From an uncultured Desulfobacter sp. (lineage in GTDB: Bacteria > Desulfobacterota > Desulfobacteria > Desulfobacterales > Desulfobacteraceae), in contig NZ_OY762614.1 in the NCBI RefSeq assembly GCF_963666145.1, positions 4,144,501 through 4,208,500 on the forward strand: 64,000 bases of DNA, read 5' to 3'. Shown one piece after another: positions 44,685-54,526 of the stretch. Positions within the stretch are counted from its first letter, which is position 1; each line of letters opens with the position of its first letter. A program made the translations under genes and the position numbers. A model generated the notes under the pieces. The model was not told the DNA's origin. It made no database searches and saw nothing but the letters and a program-made list of their open reading frames with translations.

Positions 44685-45749
44685 ATGGAGAACTATAGCA
44701 TTATGATACAGGCGATTCACTCTCCCAACACCCCGTATCCTTCCATGGCATTTTTGTTTGATGCCCTGGTGGCCCCTGTTAAATTGGCCGTTTTGGAGAC
44801 GGCTATTGAACTTGATATGGCGCACATACTCTGCAGAACCGGCAATGTTGATGATATTGCTAAAAGGGTCGGTGCCCAGGCAAATACCACCGGTCTCATA
44901 CAGTTGTTGGATGCAATGGCTTCCATGGGATTGGCAAATAAGGAAAACAGCACATACAGCAATACAGAAATAGGAACACATTTCCTTGATAAAAACAGCC
45001 CGGTTTTTATGGGTGAATATATACAAAGTATGAAGGATATGGTGCTGAAGAATATGGCTGGTATGACAGAGATCATAAAAAACGGTTCGCTGGAAGGGCA
45101 GGAAACGGAGACATGGGAAAGCGAAAGCCGTTGGAAAAGGGCTGTGACGCAGCTGGCGACATGGCAGCGTGCCGGTACGGCTGCTATTTATGCAGATCTT
45201 GTCGAAGAACTGCCGGAATTTAAAGGGATCAAAAAAATCCTTGATCTTGGCGGTGGCCCCGGGCTTATTGGGGCGGAAATCCTTGGTCGTCTTCCCGGGG
45301 CAAAAGGTGTACTCCTGGACCTTCCTACCATTATCCCGATAGCTGAAAAAGAAATCGAAAATCAAAAGATGGCAGACCGGATTTCATTTATTTCTGGTGA
45401 CTATAACGAGACGGATTTAGGCTGCGGTTATGATTTGATTTGGACTAGCCATAATCTGTATTTCGTAAAAGATCGGGATTCTTTTTTCCGGCGTGTGAAA
45501 AACGCGCTGTCAGACAACGGTGTCTTTGTCTGTCTGCACGAAGGGTTAAGCCGTGAAAAGACCGCACCAGAACGTGTTGTTCTGATGCGACTTTCCAGCG
45601 CTCTGGAAAAAGATGGGCAAAGCTATTTTTTTGAAAAAGGAGAAATTGTTTCCTACCTTGAACAAGCCGGCTTTCACCGGGTTGATTCAAGGATGATAGA
45701 ATTCCCGGCAGGAGAGTTCGAGTTGGTGGTCGCAAGGAGACTCAGTTAG
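44685..45749 (+). CDS. SAM-dependent O-methyltransferase-like protein
   Basis: A 354-residue protein of the acetylserotonin/caffeate O-methyltransferase fold. An N-terminal dimerisation and winged-helix region (FDALVAPVKLAVLETAIELD, then DDIAKRVGAQANTTGLIQLL) is followed by the SAM domain with motif I ILDLGGGPGLIG (about 187-198) and LDLPTIIPIAEKEI. The catalytic His expected in true O-methyltransferases is not obvious. It starts at 44685 or 44703. It sits between a siderophore-type regulator and a TonB receptor, so it may modify a metallophore or a scavenged ligand. Confidence 0.82.
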   Translation: MENYSIMIQAIHSPNTPYPSMAFLFDALVAPVKLAVLETAIELDMAHILCRTGNVDDIAKRVGAQANTTGLIQLLDAMASMGLANKENSTYSNTEIGTHFLDKNSPVFMGEYIQSMKDMVLKNMAGMTEIIKNGSLEGQETETWESESRWKRAVTQLATWQRAGTAAIYADLVEELPEFKGIKKILDLGGGPGLIGAEILGRLPGAKGVLLDLPTIIPIAEKEIENQKMADRISFISGDYNETDLGCGYDLIWTSHNLYFVKDRDSFFRRVKNALSDNGVFVCLHEGLSREKTAPERVVLMRLSSALEKDGQSYFFEKGEIVSYLEQAGFHRVDSRMIEFPAGEFELVVARRLS

Positions 45750-45962
45750 ATAGCTATACGTTAACCGGCTCCCGCAGGTATCAATGTCACGGGAGGGTAT
45801 AGGAGGTTCGGACTGACGATTCTAAAAGAGCCGAAATCTTAGCGATAAAAACAGATGACTGAAAGTTTGAAATTATAAGCGGTAGGCGATACGGATGGAA
45901 CAAGATCAGAATACTCATTTCGAAATATTAGTATTCGTACCACTTTACAATAGGAGAAAAGG

Positions 45963-47987
45963 ATGCGGAGTAGAACCTCAGGTGAACAATTGCTAAATCA
46001 TCGAATGCAAATTATTGTTTTTTTCATTATCACTATTGGATGCCTTGTCTACCGACAACTATGGGCAGCGGATGACATCACTGAAGATTCGCGTATTTCG
46101 CTCGATGAAATCGTCGTTACTGCGACCAAGGTCGCCACAACAGTGGATAACATACCGACCAATGTCAGCGTTATCTCCCGTAAGCAACTGGAACGGCTCC
46201 CGGGTCATCACACTGCATTATCCGCGCTGAAGGAGGCAAATATTCCGGGTTTGTTTTTTTCCGGTAATGTCTATGGCGGGGGAAGTCAGGACGTTTCAAT
46301 CAGTACCCGGGGAAGTGAAAATTCAAACTGGGGAATGAAGATCATGATTAATGGTATTGATTTTAACAGACCTGATGGGGTTATTGCCGCAAGCCGCATC
46401 GCCGTTCACGATATAGAGCGCATCGAAATCACCAAAACACCATCGGCCGAGTACGGTGACCAGGCCATAGGAGGCGTGATCAATATCATTACTCGGGCTG
46501 CAAAGGAACCTATGGAGGGCAAGGCCGGCATTGCTTTTACCAGTTTAGGGGGCGGCAACGGGTATAGCGTACTCAACGGCACTCAGGATAAATGGGAATA
46601 CTATATTGACGCGTCCGTGCAACGGGAAGACGCCTATCAAGATAGAGTGAATCTGGACGGTAATAATGTTTACACCAGGATCGGCTATGTACTTAATGAC
46701 AGTTCGCAATTAATTTTTCACGGCTCTTATACTGATACACAGGGGATTTATGCCGAAAGTCTGACCAGAGATCAATTGGAGTCGGACCCGAGCCAGAATC
46801 CCAATACCGGTGCTGATTACGACTATGAATCCGAAGATACCCTGCAAGCCCTGGTGTATCAGCAACAACTGGGGGACCATGAATTCATGGCAAAAATAGA
46901 GTATCAGACTGCGGATTATCAATTGTTTTGGGGCTATTTTACCCACATGGACTCAGAACTGGTTCACCCGGAAATGAATATAACCTTTAACCATGACATG
47001 GCAGGCATGGCTAATAAACTGGTTATCGGTGGTGAATACCGCAACCACGATTATGATGTACACAGATACACCGCATCAAGCTTTAATGACCTGACGGTAT
47101 TGACCCATGATTTTACCCGAAAAGATGTGGGGTATGCCTGCTACTTTCAGGATGAACTGCAGGTAACCGATTCGCTGACTATTTCCGCAGGTATCCGCTA
47201 TGATTTTTTTGACCTGGAACAAAATTCACATATCACCGGTGGTACTTCCTGGGCCCAAGATAAAGGCGACTTCAGCCCCAAGATTGGCTTTGCGTACCAG
47301 ATTTGCGATGAAGTAAATCTGTTCGCAGGATATAATAGCGGCCTGAAAAGTCCTGTCAAATTGCCGGTGTTTTGGACAAACGGCAACCTTGATCCGGAAA
47401 AACTACAGGCCTATGAGGTCGGGGTTCGCGGTCATTTGGGTTGGCTCAATTACAATTTGGCTTTTTTCTGGCAAACCGTTGACGACAAATTTGTCTTGCC
47501 CAGTGCTGATTGGACTGCGGAATATGAGAACGCCGGTGAAACCAGTTCAAAAGGTTTCGAAATGGGGGTTGGTACTAATCTTTCCAATGGCCTTTACACC
47601 TCTGCCAATTTTACTTACCAGGATTCCAAGTTCGAGGATTTTGTAAGCATGGGGATTGACTATTCAGGAAAAAAAGTAACAGGTGTTCCGGATATATTAT
47701 TTGCCTTTACTTTGGGGTTCCGAAATGAAACCTTGGGCGATATTTCTCTCAACCCTGTATATACTGGCAGGCGGTATTTTAACTTTGCGAACACCAATGA
47801 AGACGAAGGCTTCTGGGTGCTGAACGCCAGATATACAAAAAAAATCAAGCAGATTGAATTCTTCCTTGCTGCGAACAACCTTTTAGATGAAAACGCTGTT
47901 GGCAGTGGCAGCGGTAATCCCGGAAGTGAAATGCTTTATCCCATATCTGGAATTAACGCGGTCTTGGGTATGAATGTAACTTTTTAA
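45963..47987 (+). CDS. TonB-dependent outer-membrane receptor 1
   Basis: A 674-residue receptor. Signal-like segment MQIIVFFIITIGCLVYRQLW, ending WAAD near residue 36; TonB box LDEIVVTATKVA; plug domain with IERIEITKTPSAEYGDQAIG; and a 22-strand-type barrel that ends in an aromatic residue (NAVLGMNVTF). AGGAG precedes the start. The length and layout suit siderophore or cobalamin-type receptors. It follows the O-methyltransferase-like gene after 213 bases with the same orientation. Confidence 0.92.
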   Translation: MRSRTSGEQLLNHRMQIIVFFIITIGCLVYRQLWAADDITEDSRISLDEIVVTATKVATTVDNIPTNVSVISRKQLERLPGHHTALSALKEANIPGLFFSGNVYGGGSQDVSISTRGSENSNWGMKIMINGIDFNRPDGVIAASRIAVHDIERIEITKTPSAEYGDQAIGGVINIITRAAKEPMEGKAGIAFTSLGGGNGYSVLNGTQDKWEYYIDASVQREDAYQDRVNLDGNNVYTRIGYVLNDSSQLIFHGSYTDTQGIYAESLTRDQLESDPSQNPNTGADYDYESEDTLQALVYQQQLGDHEFMAKIEYQTADYQLFWGYFTHMDSELVHPEMNITFNHDMAGMANKLVIGGEYRNHDYDVHRYTASSFNDLTVLTHDFTRKDVGYACYFQDELQVTDSLTISAGIRYDFFDLEQNSHITGGTSWAQDKGDFSPKIGFAYQICDEVNLFAGYNSGLKSPVKLPVFWTNGNLDPEKLQAYEVGVRGHLGWLNYNLAFFWQTVDDKFVLPSADWTAEYENAGETSSKGFEMGVGTNLSNGLYTSANFTYQDSKFEDFVSMGIDYSGKKVTGVPDILFAFTLGFRNETLGDISLNPVYTGRRYFNFANTNEDEGFWVLNARYTKKIKQIEFFLAANNLLDENAVGSGSGNPGSEMLYPISGINAVLGMNVTF

Positions 47988-48031
47988 GGTCCCCGTTTTT
48001 TGCAAAAAATAAAAATTTTAGGAGAAAATTT

Positions 48032-48368
48032 ATGGAAACAAATGAAGACATGGGCTCAAAAGAAATACCCTGCTTTAGAATTTAAAATCGGAAACGTGTT
48101 GAACTTTGATCAAGCGGATCAGTCTGTTGATGCGGTATTCATGTCAGGTATATTGCATCATATCCCCCAGTGGAGACAGGCGGTTAAAGTGGTGTATCGG
48201 GTTTTGAAACCTGGTGGTGTATTTTTATTTGAAGAACCTCGATATCAATTCACTTTTAAAGAATTGGAAGCAGGAACAGAAGAATCTGGGCTTATCCGTC
48301 TTGAAAAGCGCACCTGGATTCCATTCTACACCTACAGCTATCTGTGGTTAAAGCCGAACCTGCCATAA
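48032..48368 (+). pseudogene. class I SAM methyltransferase, internally deleted
   Basis: A good ribosome site (AGGAG) precedes an ATG at 48032 that reads METNEDMGSKEIPC and stops after 17 codons. One frame over, the sequence continues as the second half of a methyltransferase: ALEFKIGNVLNFDQADQSVD, AVFMSGILHHIPQW, YRVLKPGGVFLFEE. The SAM-binding motif I region is missing. The gene is therefore deleted and out of frame. It sits at the end of the first TonB-receptor locus, matching the intact methyltransferase at the end of the second. Confidence 0.75.
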
Positions 48369-48490
48369 TGCAATGGGCTGTTTCCGATGGTTTGTTGTGG
48401 TGTGGTCCCGGATGTCGGAGGACCAGAGTTATTTGGGTTGGGAGTTTACAAAAAAACTTAAATGTTATTGTTTTATTAAGGATATTCAAA

Positions 48491-49141
48491 ATGAATGAAA
48501 AATTGACCTCTTTCTTAGTTATAATTGTATTTAGCTTTTGCACTGAGGCGTTTGCCGCTGATAAGCAAAAAGACAGCATCACCGACCTCACACCATGGAT
48601 AGGAGAAAGTGTATCGGTTATCAAGCTATACGAAAGTGACGCTGGAGACAAATTTTTTTCCGAGGTGGTGAAATATGCACCCAAGGGATATACAAAAAAA
48701 ATGGTAAAGGATTTTATTTACGACATGTTTTCCCTGAAGTTTAAGTCCTTTCGTGTTATGGATGAAAATACAATCAATATCGATAATAAGATCACCGGAG
48801 ATTATGTCTATGTTGGTAGTGTCAGTACAAGATGGAAGGAGCATAATACGACTTGGGAGGTTTTTAAGACGGATTCTAAGGAAATGATAGCGGCCGGATT
48901 TAAATATTTCCTTTTATTTCAATTCCATCAGCATAGCAAGGATTCTTTAAGGCATTGCCACTTACGATACGGAAACGAAAATTTTGATTTTTTGGTGACG
49001 GATCCTTCGGTGCAATTGTGGTGGCCCACAGTATATCAGCCTAAAAATACAGATGAAACAAAAATTATGGCACAAATGACTAAAAAGGCAAAATTGCAAG
49101 CTACAATGCTGCCCCCTTTGAAAAAGGTAATAAAGGAGTGA
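48491..49141 (+). CDS. ZinT-like periplasmic metal-binding protein
   Basis: A ~216-residue exported protein. The start at 48491 has AAGGA upstream and gives a clean signal peptide (MNEKLTSFLVIIVFSFCTEA, FAAD). The mature part resembles ZinT/YodA: DLTPWIGESVSVIKLYES at the start, then KYFLLFQFHQHSKDSLRHCH, LRYGNENF and WWPTVYQP, which supply the His residues of the metal site. ZinT proteins bind zinc or cadmium in the periplasm. The position between two TonB-receptor loci fits metal scavenging. Confidence 0.72.
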   Translation: MNEKLTSFLVIIVFSFCTEAFAADKQKDSITDLTPWIGESVSVIKLYESDAGDKFFSEVVKYAPKGYTKKMVKDFIYDMFSLKFKSFRVMDENTINIDNKITGDYVYVGSVSTRWKEHNTTWEVFKTDSKEMIAAGFKYFLLFQFHQHSKDSLRHCHLRYGNENFDFLVTDPSVQLWWPTVYQPKNTDETKIMAQMTKKAKLQATMLPPLKKVIKE

Positions 49142-49433
49142 CTCCAATTGCAGAAATCATAAGAATTTTAGCGTCTGAGTGCTCAAGGTTGGAGCTTGTA
49201 ATGAATTGCCGTAACATGCAGATGAAATTGGATTTTCGGCATGAACAGCGTAGATAACCGAAAAGAATCGGCTCGTGCCTGCGGAAAATACCTTCTGGCA
49301 TGCCGTGTGGTTGGCCAATGTGACTGACATCAAACGCACGGTCTTGTCTAAAAAAGGACGGATATGCTGTGGATCTTCTGTTACTCAGAATGATACGAGC
49401 CCAGTATCATGGCTTCATAATTCTAAAAATAGC
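49142..49433. other. intergenic between the two receptor loci
   Basis: About 290 bases with no gene; short minus-strand frames here overlap the ZinT-like gene end and lack coding character. The promoter of the MarR operon follows directly. Confidence 0.4.
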
Positions 49434-49477
49434 TTGACGTTTTACATTAATAGTTGTCATATTAATTATTAATGTAA
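49434..49477 (+). promoter_or_regulatory. MarR-operon promoter with overlapping palindromic operator
   Basis: TTGACG (49434-49439) fits a -35 element, with a weak TCATAT-type -10 about 17 bases later. The perfect inverted repeat TTACATTAAT (49442-49451) / ATTAATGTAA (49468-49477) spans that -10 position, which is where a MarR-type repressor would block RNA polymerase. It lies ~50 bases upstream of the marR-like gene. Confidence 0.6.
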
Positions 49478-49524
49478 CAAATAATGGCGTTTTTAGACAT
49501 GCAGAAGGTGAGAATCGAATAAAG

Positions 49525-49971
49525 ATGAATAAAGAAGATACCGCAATGAAACTGAATGAAAACATTGGATACCTCATTAACCGAACCGGGCTTAGAATGA
49601 AACTGGCCGTTCAAAGGGCCTTTCGTGAGCATGGATACCAACTGACCTCAGATCATTGGGGTATATTACAAAAACTATACGAATGTGACAGCCTGCCGCA
49701 GATTGAGCTTGCCCGGCTTCTTGGCAAGGACCAGCCCAATATCACCCGGATCATTGATGGCATGGAGAAAAAAAACCTGGCAAAAAGAATACCTGCACCC
49801 GATGATCGGAGAAAGTACCTGATCACACTGACGCCTTACGGCAAAAGCATCAGGGAAGATATCTTTGCCATTGCAAAGCAGGTTAGAGACAAGGCATATC
49901 AAGGGCTGTCCACTTCGGAACTTAATACGATAGGGCAATTGATAAACAGGATCTACCTCAATTTGGAGTGA
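49525..49971 (+). CDS. MarR-family regulator
   Basis: A 148-residue winged-helix regulator. LTSDHWGILQKLYECDSLPQ, IELARLLGKDQPNITRIIDG and the wing MEKKNLAKRIPAPDDRRKYL are the signature blocks. It is the first gene of an operon with a TonB receptor, an MFS transporter and a methyltransferase. Its own upstream palindrome suggests it represses the operon. The ligand is unknown. The start could also be the Met eight codons in. Confidence 0.9.
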   Translation: MNKEDTAMKLNENIGYLINRTGLRMKLAVQRAFREHGYQLTSDHWGILQKLYECDSLPQIELARLLGKDQPNITRIIDGMEKKNLAKRIPAPDDRRKYLITLTPYGKSIREDIFAIAKQVRDKAYQGLSTSELNTIGQLINRIYLNLE

Positions 49972-50019
49972 TGCGTCTCTTTATTTTAAACAAAAAATTT
50001 ATACGAGGAATTATAGCCG

Positions 50020-52002
50020 ATGAAAATTCACAAGATGCCTGTTCTGCTCATGTTGCCTGTTTTTCTGATGATTCCGGGAATCGGATATTCCGGGGAACCG
50101 TCTGTTTTATCCGAGATCACTGTAACCGCACAAAAAAAAGAGGAAAAAGTACAGGACATTCCCATCTCCATAAGTGTGTTCGATGAATTTTCAATTGAGG
50201 AGAAAAATATAAAATCCATTCAGGATCTTGCCGCTTATACACCCAACCTGATGTTAACCGACAACGGCGGACGCGCTTCGTTATCCCCTACAATGAGGGG
50301 TCTACACACGGAATCCGGGTCTTTTTCGCCTTCGGTGGTCATGTTTGTGGATGGTGTGCCGGCTATTGGCACCACCGGATTTGACCTGCCTTTAACGGAT
50401 ATAAGCCGGGTGGAGGTGCTCAAAGGCCCCCAGGGAAGCCTATACGGCAAGGGCGCTGAAGCGGGCGTCATCAACGTTATTACCAAAAAACCGGGTAATG
50501 AGTTTAGCGGAAAAACCATGCTTGAATTAGGGAGCGATAATAAACGGGAATATAATCTTAGCCTTCACAGCCCAATCGTAAAGGACAAATTGTCCATCGG
50601 AATTTCCGGGCGTCATTATGAAAAAGATGGATTTATAGATAACCTGCAACTTGGGGGGGCCTCAGATGACAGGCAACACAACTACGGCAAGGTTTACCTC
50701 AAATTTACCCCCACGGACCCACTTGAGGTTGCATTAATTTCGTCGGTTTTGAAACATGATGACGGCGGCCTGACTTGGGGCCTTAAAAATTCGCCACGCA
50801 ACAATGAAAGCAATCGTGAGTATATAAAAACCCGTACCTTGTCAAATGCATTGAAAATTAAATTCAATAAAGAAAATTATACTTTTGAGTCCATCACCGC
50901 CCAGATGAGCACGGATGATATCGCATGGCTGGATTATGATTATACTTCAAACCTCGACTATGAAATGCAGCTCAACAGTGAGCTGAGCAATCTGTCCCAG
51001 GAATTCCGGATAAGCCGGAATACGGACAAACTTGACTGCCTTATTGGAATGAATCTGTACAGGGACGACAATACCCTTGATTATATCATGTATATGTATG
51101 GGTACGAATATCCCACCTATGCCGAGATCGAAGGAGAATCTTTAGGGGTGTTTGCCAATGTCAAATACAGGATAACGGAAAAACTCTCCCTTGAAGGTGG
51201 CCTTAGATACGATGACAATGAAAACCATTATAAAAACAGTGCAGCCGACCTTGATCTCAAGTCAACTTCCTCTGCCGTTTCTCCCAAATTTTCCTTCTCC
51301 TATAAATCAACCCCCAGCTCCATGATGTATACGACCCTTGCAAGGGGTTACAGGCCGGCAGGGTTCTATGCCTATGCCCCGGAGGGATATCCCAAATCAT
51401 ATGATAAAGAGACCTTGTGGTCCTATGAAATCGGCTACAAAAATACATTCCTGGATAACCGCCTCATACTGAATCTGGCGGTTTACTATATGGATATAAA
51501 TCAGATGCAGGTAACAAGCAGCATCGCAAACAGTTCCTATATGTACATGTCAAATGCTGCCGAGGCCACCTCAAAGGGTATGGAATTGGATTTGTCCCTT
51601 AGACTCAACCGGGAATGGGAATTGTTTTTTTCAGCGGGATACAATGATACCACCTTTGACCATTATGTGGATGACCTGGGAGACTATTCCGGAAATACGA
51701 ATCCTTATTCACCAAAGTACAATTACAATATCGGTGCCCGGTACCGTGACGCGTCCGGGTATTATGCCAGGATCGACCTGAATGGGTACAGCAATATATA
51801 TCTTGATAAGGAAAATACCACCAAGCGGGATGCCTATCATCTCGTCAACTTGAAACTCGGCTTTGAAGCGGAAAGCTACGACATCTACCTTTACGGCAAA
51901 AATATTTTCGATAAGGTCTATGATTCAGTGGGCTATTCCAATAAATACACCAAATATTCCCCGCCCAGAGAGGTTGGTGTCCAGCTGGTATACAGGTTTT
52001 AG
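50020..52002 (+). CDS. TonB-dependent outer-membrane receptor 2
   Basis: A 660-residue receptor. Signal peptide MKIHKMPVLLMLPVFLMIPG ending GYSG; TonB box SEITVTAQKKEE; plug with VPAIGTTGFDLPLTDISRVE, VLKGPQGSLYGKGAEAGVIN; a barrel rich in Tyr/Asn; final strand PREVGVQLVYRF. It is followed by the MFS gene only 2 bases later, so the operon is tight. The sequence type is that of siderophore receptors. Confidence 0.93.
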   Translation: MKIHKMPVLLMLPVFLMIPGIGYSGEPSVLSEITVTAQKKEEKVQDIPISISVFDEFSIEEKNIKSIQDLAAYTPNLMLTDNGGRASLSPTMRGLHTESGSFSPSVVMFVDGVPAIGTTGFDLPLTDISRVEVLKGPQGSLYGKGAEAGVINVITKKPGNEFSGKTMLELGSDNKREYNLSLHSPIVKDKLSIGISGRHYEKDGFIDNLQLGGASDDRQHNYGKVYLKFTPTDPLEVALISSVLKHDDGGLTWGLKNSPRNNESNREYIKTRTLSNALKIKFNKENYTFESITAQMSTDDIAWLDYDYTSNLDYEMQLNSELSNLSQEFRISRNTDKLDCLIGMNLYRDDNTLDYIMYMYGYEYPTYAEIEGESLGVFANVKYRITEKLSLEGGLRYDDNENHYKNSAADLDLKSTSSAVSPKFSFSYKSTPSSMMYTTLARGYRPAGFYAYAPEGYPKSYDKETLWSYEIGYKNTFLDNRLILNLAVYYMDINQMQVTSSIANSSYMYMSNAAEATSKGMELDLSLRLNREWELFFSAGYNDTTFDHYVDDLGDYSGNTNPYSPKYNYNIGARYRDASGYYARIDLNGYSNIYLDKENTTKRDAYHLVNLKLGFEAESYDIYLYGKNIFDKVYDSVGYSNKYTKYSPPREVGVQLVYRF

Positions 52003-52004
52003 CC

Positions 52005-53210
52005 ATGATCAGAAAATCTGGACCGAATCTTTTAAAAACCAATATAATGTTTGGGATATTGTATTTATCTTTTGCCACCCCCTATGTGTTTTTTGTGGGC
52101 GGGATCCCGGCGGTGATGCAGCTTGAAGGGTTTGACACCTCTCTCATCGGACTTTTTCAGCTCATCGGTTTACCAGTGGTCATCAAATTCTTATTATCCC
52201 CTGTTGTTGATCGGATCAGGTTCCAGAAACACCATTATAAAAAGTGGATTGGTTTGTGCGGCATAGCCTATGCGGCCACCTTATACAGTCTGAGCAGCCT
52301 TTCCCTGTCCCGGGATTTTTATACGGTGTTTATTGTGATATTTTTTGCCACGCTTTTATACATTTTTATCGATATTCCCTTGAACGCTCTCGCTATAAAG
52401 GTGTTTTCTTCAGAGGACAGAATCGCCGCAAGCGGTTGCAAAACAAGTGCATATTTCCTGTCCGGAATGGCTGGGAGCGGTATGCTCCTGGTCGTGTATA
52501 ATCATTTAGGATGGCATTGTACGTTTACCCTGGTGTCCGGCTGGGTTCTTATTTCCCTCTCCTTTTTGTTTTTCATAGAAGAAGCAGATGAGCCAATGGA
52601 TGAACCTGTTGAGGACACACCTGCGTCATTGCACACAATTCTGACTTTTTTCAGACGTCCGGGCATGGGGATCTGGCTGTTCATCCTGACGTTCTATTTT
52701 ACCTTTATCCTATCGGTCTGGATGTTCATTAAACCCTATTTAATCGTGAAAGGTCTTTCCACGGACGAGGTGGCCTTTTATGTGGGAATTTATGGCAGCG
52801 GGGTCGGGTTCTGCGCCGGCATACTGGCAAGCCATTTTGGCAAATCCCTTTCCAAAAGAGACTCTCTTCTCTTTTTTGGTTTTTTAATGATGATCAGTAT
52901 TTTAATTCTGATTCTGATGGAAGCCTGGGCATTCAATATTTTGGGTGTTCTTGCCGCGGTTACGTTTATATCTGTTTCCATTGCATTTTCCACGACGATG
53001 GTATTTTCCCTGATCATGGAGTATTCGCGTCAGAACACCAGGGGAGTCGATTATGCCGTACAATCCAGCCTGACTTCCATTGTCAGGATTCTGACCACTA
53101 TCGGTGCCGGGTTTCTGATTTCGAATTTCGGGTATGAAGCCTTGTTTTATACCGGTTTTTTAGGGACAGGGGCCGTGGTGTATGTGGTTTACAAGCGTTA
53201 TGGTGCTTAG
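52005..53210 (+). CDS. MFS transporter, RhtX/FptX-like
   Basis: A 401-residue inner-membrane carrier with about 12 membrane segments and a long central loop (EEADEPMDEPVEDTPAS). FVGGIPAVMQLEGFDTSLIG, then QLIGLPVVIKFLLSPVVDRI is the signature of the RhtX/FptX group, single-protein permeases that import rhizobactin or pyochelin after the TonB receptor. It begins 2 bases after the receptor gene, so the two likely form an outer/inner-membrane uptake pair. Substrate is inference. Confidence 0.82.
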   Translation: MIRKSGPNLLKTNIMFGILYLSFATPYVFFVGGIPAVMQLEGFDTSLIGLFQLIGLPVVIKFLLSPVVDRIRFQKHHYKKWIGLCGIAYAATLYSLSSLSLSRDFYTVFIVIFFATLLYIFIDIPLNALAIKVFSSEDRIAASGCKTSAYFLSGMAGSGMLLVVYNHLGWHCTFTLVSGWVLISLSFLFFIEEADEPMDEPVEDTPASLHTILTFFRRPGMGIWLFILTFYFTFILSVWMFIKPYLIVKGLSTDEVAFYVGIYGSGVGFCAGILASHFGKSLSKRDSLLFFGFLMMISILILILMEAWAFNILGVLAAVTFISVSIAFSTTMVFSLIMEYSRQNTRGVDYAVQSSLTSIVRILTTIGAGFLISNFGYEALFYTGFLGTGAVVYVVYKRYGA

Positions 53211-53237
53211 ATAATTTTTAAAGGTATAGGTGAAAAA

Positions 53238-54131
53238 ATGGAATTGTTCCCAGGTCAGAATATCAAAGAATGCAGACAGAACTGGATCATGGCAATGGAA
53301 ACCTCCCCCATGGTCAAGCGGATGATAAGAGATCAAAAAGAGCAGGTTCAAAGGTGGGATAAAATGGCGCATTTATTTGCTCAAGAAAAGCGTCCCCCGG
53401 AAAATATAAAAGCCGAAGAGCTCATTATCAGAGACCTTCAGGCAAAAGGAGCGTTGTCCGACACCACCAAGGTCCTAGATATCGGGGCTGGTTTGGGGGA
53501 TCTGACTTTCAGCCTGGCCCGGGTCGCCGAAAGCGTCACTGCCTTGGAACCTTCGCCGGCAATGGCCGGGATACTGGAGCAAAGGGCTTTGGAAAAGGGG
53601 ATCATAAATATCCATGTGGAAAATCGCTCATGGCAGGAGGTCGATCTTGACAACGAAGGGCTTTTAAAAGGATTTGATTTGGTGGTTGCCTCGATGAATC
53701 CGGGTGTCAGCGGACCTGACGACCTTGCAAAGATGAACTTGGCGTCCCGGGGCTTTTGTTATTTGAGCCGTTTTTCAGGACTGAGAGGGCTTTACGGATT
53801 TGACGGCATCTGGGAACTTTTTTTTCACGAGGACCCGGGAATGGAGTCCTGGGATATTATTTACCCTTTCAACATGCTTTATGCCCTGGGATACAGGCCC
53901 AGCCTTGATTTCATCGTCAAGGAAAATCCCGGCCGGGTAAGGGTAAAACAGGCTGGCCAAATGATATTGGCTTCCCTGTGGGACTACATGGACATCTCCC
54001 CGGAAGTGGAAAAGAAGGTGGATGCTTTTATCATGGCTCGGGCCGATAAAGGGTTTGCCACCTATGACAAGGGGGTTTGCCAGAGCAGAATGATTTGGCA
54101 GGTCAGCGGTAAAACCCGTAGACCTGGGTAA
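53238..54131 (+). CDS. class I SAM-dependent methyltransferase
   Basis: A 297-residue methyltransferase. Motif I is VLDIGAGLGDLTFSLA (about 79-94), followed by SVTALEPSPAMAGILEQRA. The N-terminus (WDKMAHLFAQEKRPPENIKA) resembles UbiE-like small-molecule enzymes. The C-terminal half is longer than a minimal methyltransferase. It is the last gene of the MarR operon, 27 bases after the MFS gene. A role in modifying the imported ligand or releasing its metal is possible but unproven. Confidence 0.85.
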   Translation: MELFPGQNIKECRQNWIMAMETSPMVKRMIRDQKEQVQRWDKMAHLFAQEKRPPENIKAEELIIRDLQAKGALSDTTKVLDIGAGLGDLTFSLARVAESVTALEPSPAMAGILEQRALEKGIINIHVENRSWQEVDLDNEGLLKGFDLVVASMNPGVSGPDDLAKMNLASRGFCYLSRFSGLRGLYGFDGIWELFFHEDPGMESWDIIYPFNMLYALGYRPSLDFIVKENPGRVRVKQAGQMILASLWDYMDISPEVEKKVDAFIMARADKGFATYDKGVCQSRMIWQVSGKTRRPG

Positions 54132-54239
54132 AAGGATTAGGGGATACACAGGGAGGATAAGCTGTTTATAAGATCGTGGTTCGTTCCTCACACGATCTAT
54201 CTTTGTCGTCAGGAGGTGGTATAAGTATTTATTTTTAAT

Positions 54240-54312
54240 GCACAACGTTAAGTTAAACAGCTTTCACCAGGCCCCAAAAACCTCAAAGCCTGCTTTAACT
54301 TAGTTGTTAAAT
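54240..54312. repeat. attC-like imperfect palindrome
   Basis: ACAACGTTAAGTTAAA (54242-54257) and TTTAACTTAGTTGTT (54294-54308) pair along their length with two unpaired bases on the left arm. The right side ends in GTTAAAT (54306-54312), which fits the GTTRRRY core of integron attC sites; the left partner GCACAAC fits RYYYAAC at 6 of 7 positions. Size and shape suit an attC, but no integron integrase is in the window. Confidence 0.35.
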
Positions 54313-54526
54313 GAACCCGATTTATCGGGTGAGTTTTGCACGACGTTTGTCCCTTGGGTAAAAGCAATGAAACTCTCTCTGTCCGCCCGTCAGGGCTTCG
54401 TCCAACAAGTAATTCTCCGGTTGTCCGGTTATCTTGAGCAATCTGATATCTAACCGCATATCATGAAAAATAGACAGATAACCGAATCGGTTATCATCTT
54501 AGTATCTACCTGAATTGCATATCAGT

